Source of the DNA: Arcanobacterium buesumense
GTDB lineage: Bacteria; Actinomycetota; Actinomycetes; Actinomycetales; Actinomycetaceae
Direction: 5' to 3'
Assembly (NCBI RefSeq): GCF_012563545.1
Contig: NZ_CP050804.1
Coordinates: 1,674,001 to 1,738,000, forward strand
DNA length: 64,000 nucleotides
Every line of letters starts with the position of its first letter. Positions within the stretch are counted from its first letter, which is position 1. Of this stretch, positions 8,790 to 17,225 are shown piece after piece. A model generated the notes under the pieces. The model did not search any database. It had not been told where the DNA came from and saw only the letters and a program-made list of their open reading frames with translations. The position numbers and the translations under genes are program-made.

Positions 8790-9854
8790 TCAACTTTCGT
8801 CTATCACCGTGAACGGTGCTAAACGTGTATCCGGTGCGATCGACGTCGAAACCGCCACACAATGCGCAACAACTGCGCGTTCCCCAACCGAAACATCGGT
8901 CAGCTCACTATGTGGTCCTACGACGGCGAAAGGTGCTACCCGCGTATCGCCCCGAAGAATCGTGCCAGGCTCAATGATGGCATCCGGCGCAAGCGTAACG
9001 TCTACGTCAATATGCGTAGAAGCCGGATCGATAATAGAAACTCCGCTACGCATCCACTGTGCCAAGAGACGCTGATTCTTCTCTGCTCGCAACGTTGCAA
9101 GCTGAACCAAATCATTGACACCCTCAGCCTGGATAGAATCTGCTAACACATACGACGCAACGCTTTGACCTTCGTCAACCGCGCGAGCAATCACATCTGT
9201 CAGATACATTTCCCCTTGAGCGTTATCGGTTCCTAAAGTCCCTAAAACAGAGCGAAGAAAATCAGCATCAAAAATATATGTTGACGTGCCAATTTCTTTA
9301 ATTGTGCGCTGCAGATCAGAAGCGTCTTTTTCTTCTACAATCCCAATAACTGGACCAGTAGCTTGCGGTGTCTGTGCCACTTCATTCGATCCTGGAGCCG
9401 CATCGCGCAAAATACGTCCATACCCAAACGAATCTTCCAACACAGTTGACAGCACAGTAACTGCTGCTCCCGATTCGCAATGAACCCGGTTGAGTTCGGT
9501 AAGAGTCTGCGCCTCAAACATTGGTGAATCGCCAGCGATAACAAGCACCGAGCCGTGCAGATCAGCAGGAAGCACGTTCATGCCACACCAAGCAGCCCGC
9601 CCGGTTCCTTTAATATCATCTTGATCTGCAATAAGAACATCTGGAGCAATCTGGGAAATATGCTCAACAACCTGGTCACGTTCATGACGAACGACGGCGA
9701 CAATATTATCTGCCCCGGCTCCACGAACTGCAGCGATCGCATGACCGACAAGAGAACGGCCACACATTGATAACAAAACTTTTGGGGTCTGGGATTTAAT
9801 TCGGGTACCTTTACCGGCAGCAAGAATAATCGCTGCAGCGAGTTTCTGACTCAC
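8790..9854 (-). CDS. glmU: GlmU-type UDP-GlcNAc pyrophosphorylase, acetyltransferase domain missing
   Basis: The N-terminal uridyltransferase domain is complete: the nucleotide loop IILAAGKGTRIKSQTPKVL, then VIAGDSPMF and TSTYIFDADFL, finishing with NDLVQLA. GlcNAc-1-phosphate plus UTP would give UDP-GlcNAc. The start is GTG at 9854 with GAGGAGG six bases before it. At 354 residues the protein is about 100 shorter than bifunctional GlmU. The left-handed beta-helix begins (STHIDVDVTLAPDAIIEPG) but stops at APFTVIDES, before the acetyltransferase His, Tyr and Asn residues. No continuation appears in other frames before prs. Glucosamine-1-phosphate acetylation must therefore be supplied elsewhere or bypassed. 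Confidence 0.88.
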   Translation of the reverse strand: MSQKLAAAIILAAGKGTRIKSQTPKVLLSMCGRSLVGHAIAAVRGAGADNIVAVVRHERDQVVEHISQIAPDVLIADQDDIKGTGRAAWCGMNVLPADLHGSVLVIAGDSPMFEAQTLTELNRVHCESGAAVTVLSTVLEDSFGYGRILRDAAPGSNEVAQTPQATGPVIGIVEEKDASDLQRTIKEIGTSTYIFDADFLRSVLGTLGTDNAQGEMYLTDVIARAVDEGQSVASYVLADSIQAEGVNDLVQLATLRAEKNQRLLAQWMRSGVSIIDPASTHIDVDVTLAPDAIIEPGTILRGDTRVAPFAVVGPHSELTDVSVGERAVVAHCVAVSTSIAPDTRLAPFTVIDES

Positions 9855-9912
9855 AGGTGCCTCCTCGGCTAGCCAAACTCCCGAGCACAATGCACTAGAC
9901 GCATTATTTCCG

Positions 9913-9983
9913 CTCCGCCACTAGGATTCGAACCTAGACAAGCGGTTCCAAAGACCGCTGTGCTGCCATTACACCATGGCGGA
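9913..9983 (-). tRNA. tRNA-Gln (anticodon TTG)
   Basis: A 71-base cloverleaf with acceptor TCCGCCA/TGGCGGA and discriminator G. The anticodon stem GCGGT/ACCGC encloses loop CTTTGGA, giving anticodon TTG, which reads CAA. The T arm contains GGTTCGAATCC. CCA is not encoded. It lies just upstream of glmU. Confidence 0.95.
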
Positions 9984-10164
9984 TTACTTGTTTTATTGTG
10001 CCAGTTTGTGCGCCCAGTTTCCAGTTACACGGGCAATTAATCCACTATGGCGTTCCCCACCATAAATCTACTAGATAAATATAGGCATATATTTACCACA
10101 CATGATATATCTACCCGCCCAACACTCACATGCGCCTCTCCCTTCCCCTCCCCGTTTGGCATGG

Positions 10165-10176
10165 CATAATAAACCC
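10165..10176 (+). promoter_or_regulatory. -10 element six bases before the tetR start
   Basis: CATAAT at 10165-10170 is followed by exactly six bases and then the ATG at 10177. This geometry predicts a leaderless mRNA. No clear -35 is visible, and there is no ribosome site before this ATG. Confidence 0.5.
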
Positions 10177-10851
10177 ATGGCACGAACATCAAAAACTAGC
10201 TCTCCTACCACCGCGCAAGGACCTAAACGTCAGCGAATGACACGTATCGAACGGCGCACCCAACTCATCGGGATCGCTCGCCAGCTTTTCGCCGCCCGCG
10301 GTTATGATGCGGTATCTATTGAAGAAATCGCCAACGCTGCCGATGTATCAAAACCCGTCATTTATGAACATTTTGGCGGCAAAGAAGGCCTCTATCAAGT
10401 CATTGTCGATCGGGAAACCACTGCCGTGAACACGATTTTGCATGAAGCATTATCGGCCGGTAAAGGCCCCCGCGAATCGCTGGAAGCAGTAGTTCTAGGC
10501 TTGTTGGACTACATCGAAGAAAACCCCGACGGTTTCGGTTTGATGGTTCACCAAAGTCCCGGTGTTCTTGCCGGTGGCGAATTTTCCACCATCATCTCCG
10601 ATATGGGAGATCACCTGCATGAACTTTTACAAAAATATATGGAAAACCTTGATTTTCCTTCAGACGCACTTGCGCTTTACGCCCACATGCTCTCTGGCTT
10701 GATGGGCATTGTTGGTCAGTCATGGGCAATCAACCGCCAGCTAGACAAACATGTTATGGCTGCACATTTGGTCAATTTAATGTGGAATGGCCTGCATCGC
10801 CTCGAAACCGATCCGCATCTTGTTACCACCCAGCCCACAACCGCGAAATAA
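10177..10851 (+). CDS. TetR-family transcriptional regulator
   Basis: A 224-residue repressor. The N-terminal helix-turn-helix covers about residues 20-70 (VSIEEIANAADVSKPVIYEHF, written here in part) with the typical YEHFGGKEGLY. The C-terminal ligand domain is unassigned. The start at 10177 is set by the -10 hexamer six bases upstream; an upstream ATG at 10102 would add an unlikely Pro-rich extension. It sits 36 bases before an ABC exporter on the same strand and probably regulates itself and that exporter. Confidence 0.9.
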   Translation: MARTSKTSSPTTAQGPKRQRMTRIERRTQLIGIARQLFAARGYDAVSIEEIANAADVSKPVIYEHFGGKEGLYQVIVDRETTAVNTILHEALSAGKGPRESLEAVVLGLLDYIEENPDGFGLMVHQSPGVLAGGEFSTIISDMGDHLHELLQKYMENLDFPSDALALYAHMLSGLMGIVGQSWAINRQLDKHVMAAHLVNLMWNGLHRLETDPHLVTTQPTTAK

Positions 10852-10887
10852 CTTGCATCATTCTTATATTCCGCACAAGGAGAATCC

Positions 10888-11859
10888 GTGAATTTACACA
10901 TCAATAATCTTCATAAGCGTTTCGGGGACACTATCGCCCTGGACGGAATGGAGTTCACCGTACACCCGGGCGAACTTTATGGCTTTGTTGGTTCGAACGG
11001 AGCCGGAAAGACGACGACGATGCGCATTGCCCTTGGCGTACTATCGGCAGATTCGGGCACCGTTACCCTCGACGGCAAAGAACTCGATTTCGCTACTCGT
11101 AAAACATTCGGCTATATGCCCGCCGAACGTGGACTATATCCGAAGATGAAAGTTGGCGCACAGCTTATTTATCTCGCTCAGCTACAAGGCTTATCTAAGA
11201 AGGACGCCACTCGCGCCATGCTGTATTGGACAGAACGCCTCAATGTTGACAAGCGCCGTAACGATGAAGTCCAGGCACTGTCCCTCGGTAATCAACAGCG
11301 AGTCCAGCTCGCTGCTGCCCTCATTCACAATCCTGGCGTCCTTGTTCTTGACGAACCATTCTCCGGCCTTGACCCGGTGGCAGTGGATGTGATGAGCACC
11401 GTCCTGCGCGAAAAAGCAGACGCCGGGGCAACCGTCGTCTTCTCCTCCCACCAACTCGATCTGGTAGAACGCATGTGTGAACGGGTCGGAATTTGTGCCG
11501 AAGGAAAGATCGTTGCCGAAGGAAAGATCGACGACTTGCGTGCCAGCGCTGAAAGCAACATTATTGTGCGCACCGCCGGAGATGTGAATGCCCTCGCAGA
11601 TACGGTTCGTTCGCAAGGTTTTTCTGTTATTCACGTGTCACACAACATGCTAGAAATCGCGATGCATGCTGGTGATGATTCCCAGCGTATTCTCCACGCT
11701 GCGCTGGCCGCTGGTCCGCTACTTGAGTTTGCACCGCAATGCCCACACCTCCAAGACATTTTCAAAGGAGTGGTTTCTGCGCCAAGTAATGATGAAGCAG
11801 AAGAAAATGCCCCGGTTAAGAAGCGCGGCTTAGCAGCCCTATTTGGAAAGAAGAAGTGA
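10888..11859 (+). CDS. ABC transporter ATP-binding protein (NatA/YhaQ type)
   Basis: ATPase subunit of an ABC-2 exporter, 323 residues. Walker A is GSNGAGKTTT, the signature has the NatA-like form LSLGNQQRVQLAAA, Walker B is VLVLDEPFSGLDP, and the switch His is in FSSHQLDLVE. An extra C-terminal domain of about 100 residues (DUF4162-like) and a Lys-rich end follow. An AAGGAG ribosome site precedes the ATG-equivalent start (GTG). It is followed after one base by its permease. The substrate cannot be told; relatives handle sodium or drugs. Confidence 0.92.
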   Translation: MNLHINNLHKRFGDTIALDGMEFTVHPGELYGFVGSNGAGKTTTMRIALGVLSADSGTVTLDGKELDFATRKTFGYMPAERGLYPKMKVGAQLIYLAQLQGLSKKDATRAMLYWTERLNVDKRRNDEVQALSLGNQQRVQLAAALIHNPGVLVLDEPFSGLDPVAVDVMSTVLREKADAGATVVFSSHQLDLVERMCERVGICAEGKIVAEGKIDDLRASAESNIIVRTAGDVNALADTVRSQGFSVIHVSHNMLEIAMHAGDDSQRILHAALAAGPLLEFAPQCPHLQDIFKGVVSAPSNDEAEENAPVKKRGLAALFGKKK

Positions 11860-11860
11860 C

Positions 11861-13087
11861 ATGCTTGGACTGATTATTAAGCGGGAAATGACCGCGCTAC
11901 TCCAGACTCGATCAAATCAGATTTCCTTCGTCGTTATGCTTATTCTGATCATAGGTGGCGTTGTTATTGCCAATTTTATGATGAGCGCCGACGACGATTC
12001 CGCAGCTCCTGAAACATCCTATGTTGTGGGGGTCGAGCAATCTGCCGCCGATGCTGCCAAGTTTATTGAAGTTGCGTTGCCCGCTACCAGCACCGAAAGT
12101 ATTGGTGACGGCGAAGGCGAACAGTGGCTTACTGATGCGGTTCAAGCCCAATCGACTGATGAGGATAATGACATTACCTATGCTGTTGTTGGGGGAACTG
12201 CCACTAAACCAACCGTTATTTTCCCTAACTCAAGCGCTATCGGCGGTAACTTCGGCGAAGGAGTTAATCGAAGTGTCACCTTCTGGATAGCCAGCCAAAG
12301 CTCAACAATTACCCCCGATGAGGCAGCAAACGCAATTACCGTGGCAGATAGTGCATACGTGCGCGTCTTGGATTTAGCATCTGACGATAACCTCATTGTC
12401 ACTAATCCGTTTGGCTACTTCAAAGCACTTGGTGTTGTTATTCTGCTTGCCACCGTTATCTTGGGTGGTCTAGCAACAATCTCAACTGGAGTTGTGGAAG
12501 AAAAGTCCTCGCGCGTCGTCGAAATTATTTTGACGTCCGTCAAACCGCGCACGCTACTGCTCGGAAAAATCCTCGGAATTGGTACGGTGGTTATCGGCCA
12601 AGTCGCCTGCTATATTGTGGTTGCGTTTATCTCACTGAAAATTGCCGGAGTGCCGTTGCCACTACTGAATCTATCGTCACTCGCGGTTTGGACTATTCTG
12701 TGGTCGATCGTCGGCTTCTTTACTTTCTCACTGATTGCAGGTGCGCTGGCAGCAACCGTTTCTCGGCAAGAAGATCTTGCCCCGATCACCAGTACGCTCA
12801 CGATGCTCACCTTCATCCCGATCTACGGCGGATTCTTCCTTATCTCGGCAATGCCTGATGCAACCATCACGAAAGTCTTGTCATATATTCCATTCATGTC
12901 ATCCTTCATGATGCCAATCCGGCAATCCTTTGGAATCTCCTCACCAACCGAACAGATCATCGCATTCGCGCTGGGGGTTGCAGCTATTCCACTGTTGGCA
13001 GCATTCGCCGGCAAGCTTTACCGCAATTCAGTTTTGCATTCCGGTAAGCGCATGTCTATCAGGCAGGCGTGGAAGCAAAGTAAGTAG
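11861..13087 (+). CDS. ABC-2 type permease (NatB/YhaP type)
   Basis: Membrane partner of the preceding ATPase, 408 residues. A first transmembrane helix near 20-40 is followed by a large outside domain of about 140 residues. A cluster of five or six helices comes next, with the family motif GVVEEKSSRVVEIILTSV. The ATG at 11861 begins one base after the ATPase stop, so translation is probably coupled. A reading frame starting 18 bases upstream would overlap the ATPase and is less likely. Confidence 0.92.
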   Translation: MLGLIIKREMTALLQTRSNQISFVVMLILIIGGVVIANFMMSADDDSAAPETSYVVGVEQSAADAAKFIEVALPATSTESIGDGEGEQWLTDAVQAQSTDEDNDITYAVVGGTATKPTVIFPNSSAIGGNFGEGVNRSVTFWIASQSSTITPDEAANAITVADSAYVRVLDLASDDNLIVTNPFGYFKALGVVILLATVILGGLATISTGVVEEKSSRVVEIILTSVKPRTLLLGKILGIGTVVIGQVACYIVVAFISLKIAGVPLPLLNLSSLAVWTILWSIVGFFTFSLIAGALAATVSRQEDLAPITSTLTMLTFIPIYGGFFLISAMPDATITKVLSYIPFMSSFMMPIRQSFGISSPTEQIIAFALGVAAIPLLAAFAGKLYRNSVLHSGKRMSIRQAWKQSK

Positions 13088-13089
13088 GA

Positions 13090-13602
13090 TTACTCGAACG
13101 AATGAAGCAGTCGCCTCATATAGGCGGCTGCTTCATCATTTTCTGCCGCACTAAACTGTTCTAAAATCTGCGCTTCAGTGTGGAGCAGATCCTTAACTGC
13201 ACCGTCGATCAGCGACAGACCCAACTCAGTAGCTTGCACATAAACAACACGCCCATCATGTTCGCCCGATTGGCGAACCAATAATTCTTTAGCTGCCATC
13301 CGATCAAGCCGATTCGTCACCGTCCCAGAAGACACCAATGTTTCTTTCATCAGTTGACCGGCGGTTAGTGTATGGTTGGCTGTTCGCCGTAATGCCGCCA
13401 ACATTTCAAACTCCCATGTTTCCAACCCGTTGCGGGCAAACACTGTTTTCCGCATCCGCTCAATATGCCGCGTCAAACGCAACAGGCGAGAAAAAATAGC
13501 AAAGGGAGCCGTATCTAACTCCGGACACTGCTTCTGCCACGCAGTAATAATCGCATCAACGTCGTCACGAATAGCGTCATCGTTGGGTTGTTGATCAGTC
13601 AT
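13090..13602 (-). CDS. MarR-family transcriptional regulator
   Basis: A 170-residue winged-helix regulator. The DNA-binding part is visible as LTAGQLMKETLVSSGTVTNRL, with the wing following (HDGRVVYVQATELG). GGAG seven bases before the ATG supports the start. The gene converges with the ABC permease, leaving a two-base gap, and a hairpin lies in its last codons. Inverted repeats upstream (13636-13688) may be its operator. The ligand is unknown. Confidence 0.9.
   Translation of the reverse strand: MTDQQPNDDAIRDDVDAIITAWQKQCPELDTAPFAIFSRLLRLTRHIERMRKTVFARNGLETWEFEMLAALRRTANHTLTAGQLMKETLVSSGTVTNRLDRMAAKELLVRQSGEHDGRVVYVQATELGLSLIDGAVKDLLHTEAQILEQFSAAENDEAAAYMRRLLHSFE
13102..13136. terminator. 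Bidirectional hairpin inside the end of the MarR gene
   Basis: A 15-base stem with one G-U pair and a five-base loop lies at the junction of two convergent genes. On the plus strand a short CATTTT follows. It overlaps the last codons of the MarR gene and probably helps stop the exporter transcript. Confidence 0.6.
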
Positions 13603-13635
13603 AGCAGGCTCCAGTGGGTACTCAGGGTAATGAGT

Positions 13636-13663
13636 GTGCGTTAAGCGCCGTTGCTTGACGCAC
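13636..13663. repeat. Inverted repeat upstream of the MarR gene
   Basis: GTGCGTTAAGC and GCTTGACGCAC form an 11-base inverted repeat with one mismatch. It is nested inside AGGGTAA (13624-13630) and TTACCCT (13669-13675). A perfect TTGACGTCAA follows at 13679-13688. It is either a MarR operator or a hairpin ending the ABC-F transcript. Confidence 0.45.
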
Positions 13664-13721
13664 GTAACTTACCCTACCTTGACGTCAAAACAATATCTAC
13701 GGACTAAAGGCACAGGATGCC

Positions 13722-15578
13722 CTATCCCCAGCGCTCAGCCTCTTCCGCAGCTAACATCCATTCTTCTTCGAGCGCATCTAACTCGTCTTGCGCCGCAGCG
13801 GCTTGCTTCCCCAAATCAACTAAGGCTTCAAAATCGCCACTGGCAGCCAGATCAGCTTGTTTTAAGCCAATCTTTTCCAACTGCTGACGCACCTTGTTCA
13901 TTTTACGTTCCGCACGCTCCATATCTTTGCGTGCTAACCGCTCTTTGGCCGCATCCTTCGTCTTGGTAGGTTGTGCCACGTGCGGACCGGCATCGCCGTC
14001 GTCGGAACGTTCCTTGCGAAGCTGAGCCGCCAACTGCACGTACTCATCCACCCCACCAGGCAAATCGCGCACGCAACCATCAAGTACCGCTACCTGGCGA
14101 TCGGTAATCCGCTCCAAAAGATATCTATCGTGCGAGACCACAACCAAGGTACCCGGCCATGAATCAAGCATGTCCTCAATCGCCGCTAAGGTATCCGTAT
14201 CCAAATCATTGGTCGGCTCGTCAAGAAGCAACACATTTGGCTCCCCCACCAGCAACCGTAAAAGTTGCAACCGACGGCACTCCCCACCGGAGAGATCACC
14301 CACCTGCGTCCATGCTCGCTCCCGGGTAAAACCAAGTTTCTCCACCAACTGCGCGGCAGTCATTTCTTTCTTGCCCACCATCACGTGAGTAGCAATATCA
14401 TGAACTGCCTCAACCACGCGCCGGGTCGCGATGTCCTCAAGTTCTTTAGTTTCTTGGGTTAGCACCGCCAAGTTCACTGTTTTGCCACGCTTAACCCGGC
14501 CCGTCGTCGGCTCCAAATCACCACTAATTAATCCGAGAAGCGAAGACTTTCCAGCGCCGTTTCCGCCCACGATGCCCAAGCGCTCACCCGGTGCTAACCG
14601 CAACGTCACATCATCAAGCACCGGTTTTTGGGCATCGGCATCACCCGCCGAATCGTAAGAAAAAGACACGTCAATCAGATCGATAACGTCCTTACCTAAC
14701 CGGCTCGTCGCCATCTTGGCAAGTTCAACCGAATCACGCGGCGGCGGCTCGTTCGCAATCAGCTCGTTCGCGGCATCGATTCGGAACTTAGGTTTCGAGG
14801 TACGTGCCGGGGCACCGCGCCGCAACCATGCCAGCTCTTTCCGCAACAAATTATTGCGCTTTTCCGTGGCTTGCTGCGCGATCCGCGAGCGCTCGGCGCG
14901 CTGTAAAATATAAGCCGCATAGCCACCCTCATAGGTTTCCACATGACCCGGCTGCGGGTTACGTCCGCCAGCGCCATCGTTGCCGGGAACAACTTCCCAC
15001 AACCGATCACATACCGCATCCAAGAACCAGCGATCGTGGGTGACGACGATAAGTGCGCCTTCTCCCCGGTCAAAACGTTCATTGAGATATTTAGCAAGGA
15101 AGGTAACGCCTTCGATATCCAGGTGGTTGGTCGGTTCGTCAAGAACAACCACGTTCGCATCCGCTGCCAACGTTGCCGCGAGCGCGACCCGGCGCCGTTG
15201 CCCACCCGAAAGCTCAGTAACTCGCCGATCGAGGGGAACATCTGGCAACAACCCCTCATGCAAATACCGAATAGCGGAATCTGAAGCCCAGACATATTCC
15301 TCAGTGTTGCCGTGGATCGCTTGAATGACTGTCACATCGGGAGCGAACGATATCGCTTGGGACAGAACCGAAAACCGGGTACCGTTCGTCATGGTAACTT
15401 GCCCGCTATCCGGTTCTAACACGCGGGTCAAAAGTTTGAGCAGAGTGGACTTCCCGCCACCATTTGGGCCAACGATACCGATTTTGGCGCCGTCTTCAAT
15501 AGAGACGTTAATGTTGCCCAAAATCGGACGCGATCCTAGCGTGATCGAAACATTCTCAACGCCTAAAATATGCGCCAT
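13722..15578 (-). CDS. ABC-F family ATPase
   Basis: Soluble protein of 618 residues with two ABC domains and no membrane segments. ABC-F proteins act on the ribosome (translation factors or antibiotic protection). Domain one has Walker A GPNGGGKSTLLKLL and signature LSGGQRRRVALAA; domain two has GGNGAGKSSLLGLI and LSGGECRRLQLLRLL. The C-terminal part is a charged coiled coil, as in Uup. AGAAAGG precedes the ATG at 15578. It follows ispE, the usual actinobacterial order, which suggests a housekeeping Uup-like member rather than a resistance determinant. Confidence 0.92.
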   Translation of the reverse strand: MAHILGVENVSITLGSRPILGNINVSIEDGAKIGIVGPNGGGKSTLLKLLTRVLEPDSGQVTMTNGTRFSVLSQAISFAPDVTVIQAIHGNTEEYVWASDSAIRYLHEGLLPDVPLDRRVTELSGGQRRRVALAATLAADANVVVLDEPTNHLDIEGVTFLAKYLNERFDRGEGALIVVTHDRWFLDAVCDRLWEVVPGNDGAGGRNPQPGHVETYEGGYAAYILQRAERSRIAQQATEKRNNLLRKELAWLRRGAPARTSKPKFRIDAANELIANEPPPRDSVELAKMATSRLGKDVIDLIDVSFSYDSAGDADAQKPVLDDVTLRLAPGERLGIVGGNGAGKSSLLGLISGDLEPTTGRVKRGKTVNLAVLTQETKELEDIATRRVVEAVHDIATHVMVGKKEMTAAQLVEKLGFTRERAWTQVGDLSGGECRRLQLLRLLVGEPNVLLLDEPTNDLDTDTLAAIEDMLDSWPGTLVVVSHDRYLLERITDRQVAVLDGCVRDLPGGVDEYVQLAAQLRKERSDDGDAGPHVAQPTKTKDAAKERLARKDMERAERKMNKVRQQLEKIGLKQADLAASGDFEALVDLGKQAAAAQDELDALEEEWMLAAEEAERWG

Positions 15579-15696
15579 AAAACGTGGCCTTTCTTTAAAA
15601 ATCACCAAGCGTGCACAAAGTTAGGGATTTTTCGCTGTTACCGCAAAAATCGAGCCGAAGTGACCTCATATGCAAACTGAATGCACGCGCTAGATT

Positions 15697-16647
15697 TTAT
15701 CTTACTAAATAAGCTCCGCGAGCTGGTCCGGTGGCAACCACGGCTGTTAAGCCTGGAAACAACTGTTCAAGACGAGCTGCCAACGAATCCAACTGGTTCG
15801 GCTCTGCCAATACGGCAATGGTAGGCCCCGAACCAGACAAAAGAACAGCATGTGCCCCAAGAACTCCGGCCGCAATATGAGCACGTATGGTGTCAATAAT
15901 ATGTGCCACGTCGGGGCGCAGTGAGCGAGCCGGCTCTTCTAAATCATTGGCTACAACACTGCCAAGAAGAACCCGGTGTTCACTATCGCGTGCTGGTCCC
16001 GCTAGCACTGAGCACACATCGCCAGTAGCATCCGGCGTCGCCTCCCCCAGACCAAGCCGATCAAATTCGCAAAAAACCGCCGGAGTAGATAATCCCTGCT
16101 GGTTAAGGAGCATCACCCAGCCATGAGTTTCCGACGATGACACTGCAGTTAATTTCTCTCCCCGGCCAATCCCGTGAGCGAGTCCACCCATCAGCGCGAA
16201 AGGCACATCAGAACCGAGTTCAGCGGCACACTCATGGAGCTGATCGCCCTCAAGCCCCAACTGCCACAATTCGTTCAGCGCAACCAAGGTAGCTGCCGCA
16301 TCTGCGGAACCACCAGCCATCCCGCCCGCAACCGGAATCCGCTTAGTTACTGCAAGATGGGCGCCTAAATCAGCTGGCGCAATATCAAGGCGAGTTTGAT
16401 GCCCATATCGATCCTTGAGTAGCTGGGCCGCGCGAATAACCAGATTAGAATCGTCAACCGACAAATCCTCACCAATTCCAGTGATGCTCATCGTTAGCTC
16501 TGGCGCGAGCTGAGCTACGACGTCGTCACGCACATCCAAAGCTTCAAACACCGTATCTAACGGATGAAAACCATCCGCCCTCGGCGCTCCTACCCGCAAG
16601 ACAATATTGACTTTCCCTGGTGCTGAAGCAACAACTACCCGATCCAT
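15697..16647 (-). CDS. ispE: 4-diphosphocytidyl-2-C-methyl-D-erythritol kinase
   Basis: GHMP kinase of the non-mevalonate isoprenoid pathway; it phosphorylates CDP-methylerythritol. The 316-residue protein has the substrate motif SAPGKVNIVLRVG, the ATP loop IPVAGGMAGGSADAA and the C-terminal LSGSGPTIAVL. The ATG at 16647 has GGAG seven bases upstream; earlier in-frame ATGs are too close to that site. It normally follows ksgA directly. Here a sugar PTS operon lies between them. Confidence 0.95.
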   Translation of the reverse strand: MDRVVVASAPGKVNIVLRVGAPRADGFHPLDTVFEALDVRDDVVAQLAPELTMSITGIGEDLSVDDSNLVIRAAQLLKDRYGHQTRLDIAPADLGAHLAVTKRIPVAGGMAGGSADAAATLVALNELWQLGLEGDQLHECAAELGSDVPFALMGGLAHGIGRGEKLTAVSSSETHGWVMLLNQQGLSTPAVFCEFDRLGLGEATPDATGDVCSVLAGPARDSEHRVLLGSVVANDLEEPARSLRPDVAHIIDTIRAHIAAGVLGAHAVLLSGSGPTIAVLAEPNQLDSLAARLEQLFPGLTAVVATGPARGAYLVR

Positions 16648-16690
16648 ATTCATGCTCCTATTATCCCCTGTAACCAACCGTAAACAACAA

Positions 16691-16725
16691 ATTGGGCGGT
16701 CCGGAATTTCTCCGAACCGCCCAAT
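16691..16725 (-). terminator. Terminator of the PTS operon
   Basis: A stem of ten perfect pairs (ATTGGGCGGT with its complement), continued past one mismatch, starts 15 bases after the EIIA stop. It is followed on the minus strand by TTGTTGTTTAC. It should insulate ispE from the PTS transcript. Confidence 0.75.
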
Positions 16726-16739
16726 AGCGTTAGATTTGT

Positions 16740-17225
16740 TTAGGCAAGTGTGACAGTTGCAGCTACATCGTTCAATGCAGCCTCCCCACCATGTACATCC
16801 ACTGATTTCACTTGAACTTTTTGCGTAAATACGACAGGGGTAATAAGGTTCTTTCCCGCTGCACGCAAAGCTTTCGCATCCAATCGCATAACAGGAGTTC
16901 CAGCCTTCACTACACTGCCCTTATCAACCAGCGCAGTAAAACCTTCGCCATGCAACTCCACGGTATCTAATCCAATGTGAACCAAAAGATCCACTCCGGA
17001 TTCAACATGCATTGTAAACGCATGCAAAGTCTTAAAGATCTTAGATACGGTACCGTCAATCGGCGCACATACGATCAGTTCGTCGGCTTGATCGTCAGGA
17101 ACAATCGCATATCCTTCACCCAGCATTCCTTGGGAGAAAACCGGATCTGGAATCTCGGTAATCGGAACAACTGTGCCGGCGAAAACCGGGTAGAATTCAA
17201 CTTTTTTCTTGCCTAAACCAAACAT
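16740..17225 (-). CDS. PTS sugar transporter EIIA (glucose family, Crr-like)
   Basis: Cytosolic phosphocarrier that takes phosphate from HPr and passes it to EIIB. The 161-residue domain contains PIDGTVSKIF, His68 in TLHAF and the phosphorylated His83 in LLVHIGLDTVELHGEGF. Its ATG overlaps the EIICB stop by one base (TAATG), a sign of translational coupling. As the only EIIA in the locus it may also serve other glucose-family permeases. Confidence 0.93.
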   Translation of the reverse strand: MFGLGKKKVEFYPVFAGTVVPITEIPDPVFSQGMLGEGYAIVPDDQADELIVCAPIDGTVSKIFKTLHAFTMHVESGVDLLVHIGLDTVELHGEGFTALVDKGSVVKAGTPVMRLDAKALRAAGKNLITPVVFTQKVQVKSVDVHGGEAALNDVAATVTLA

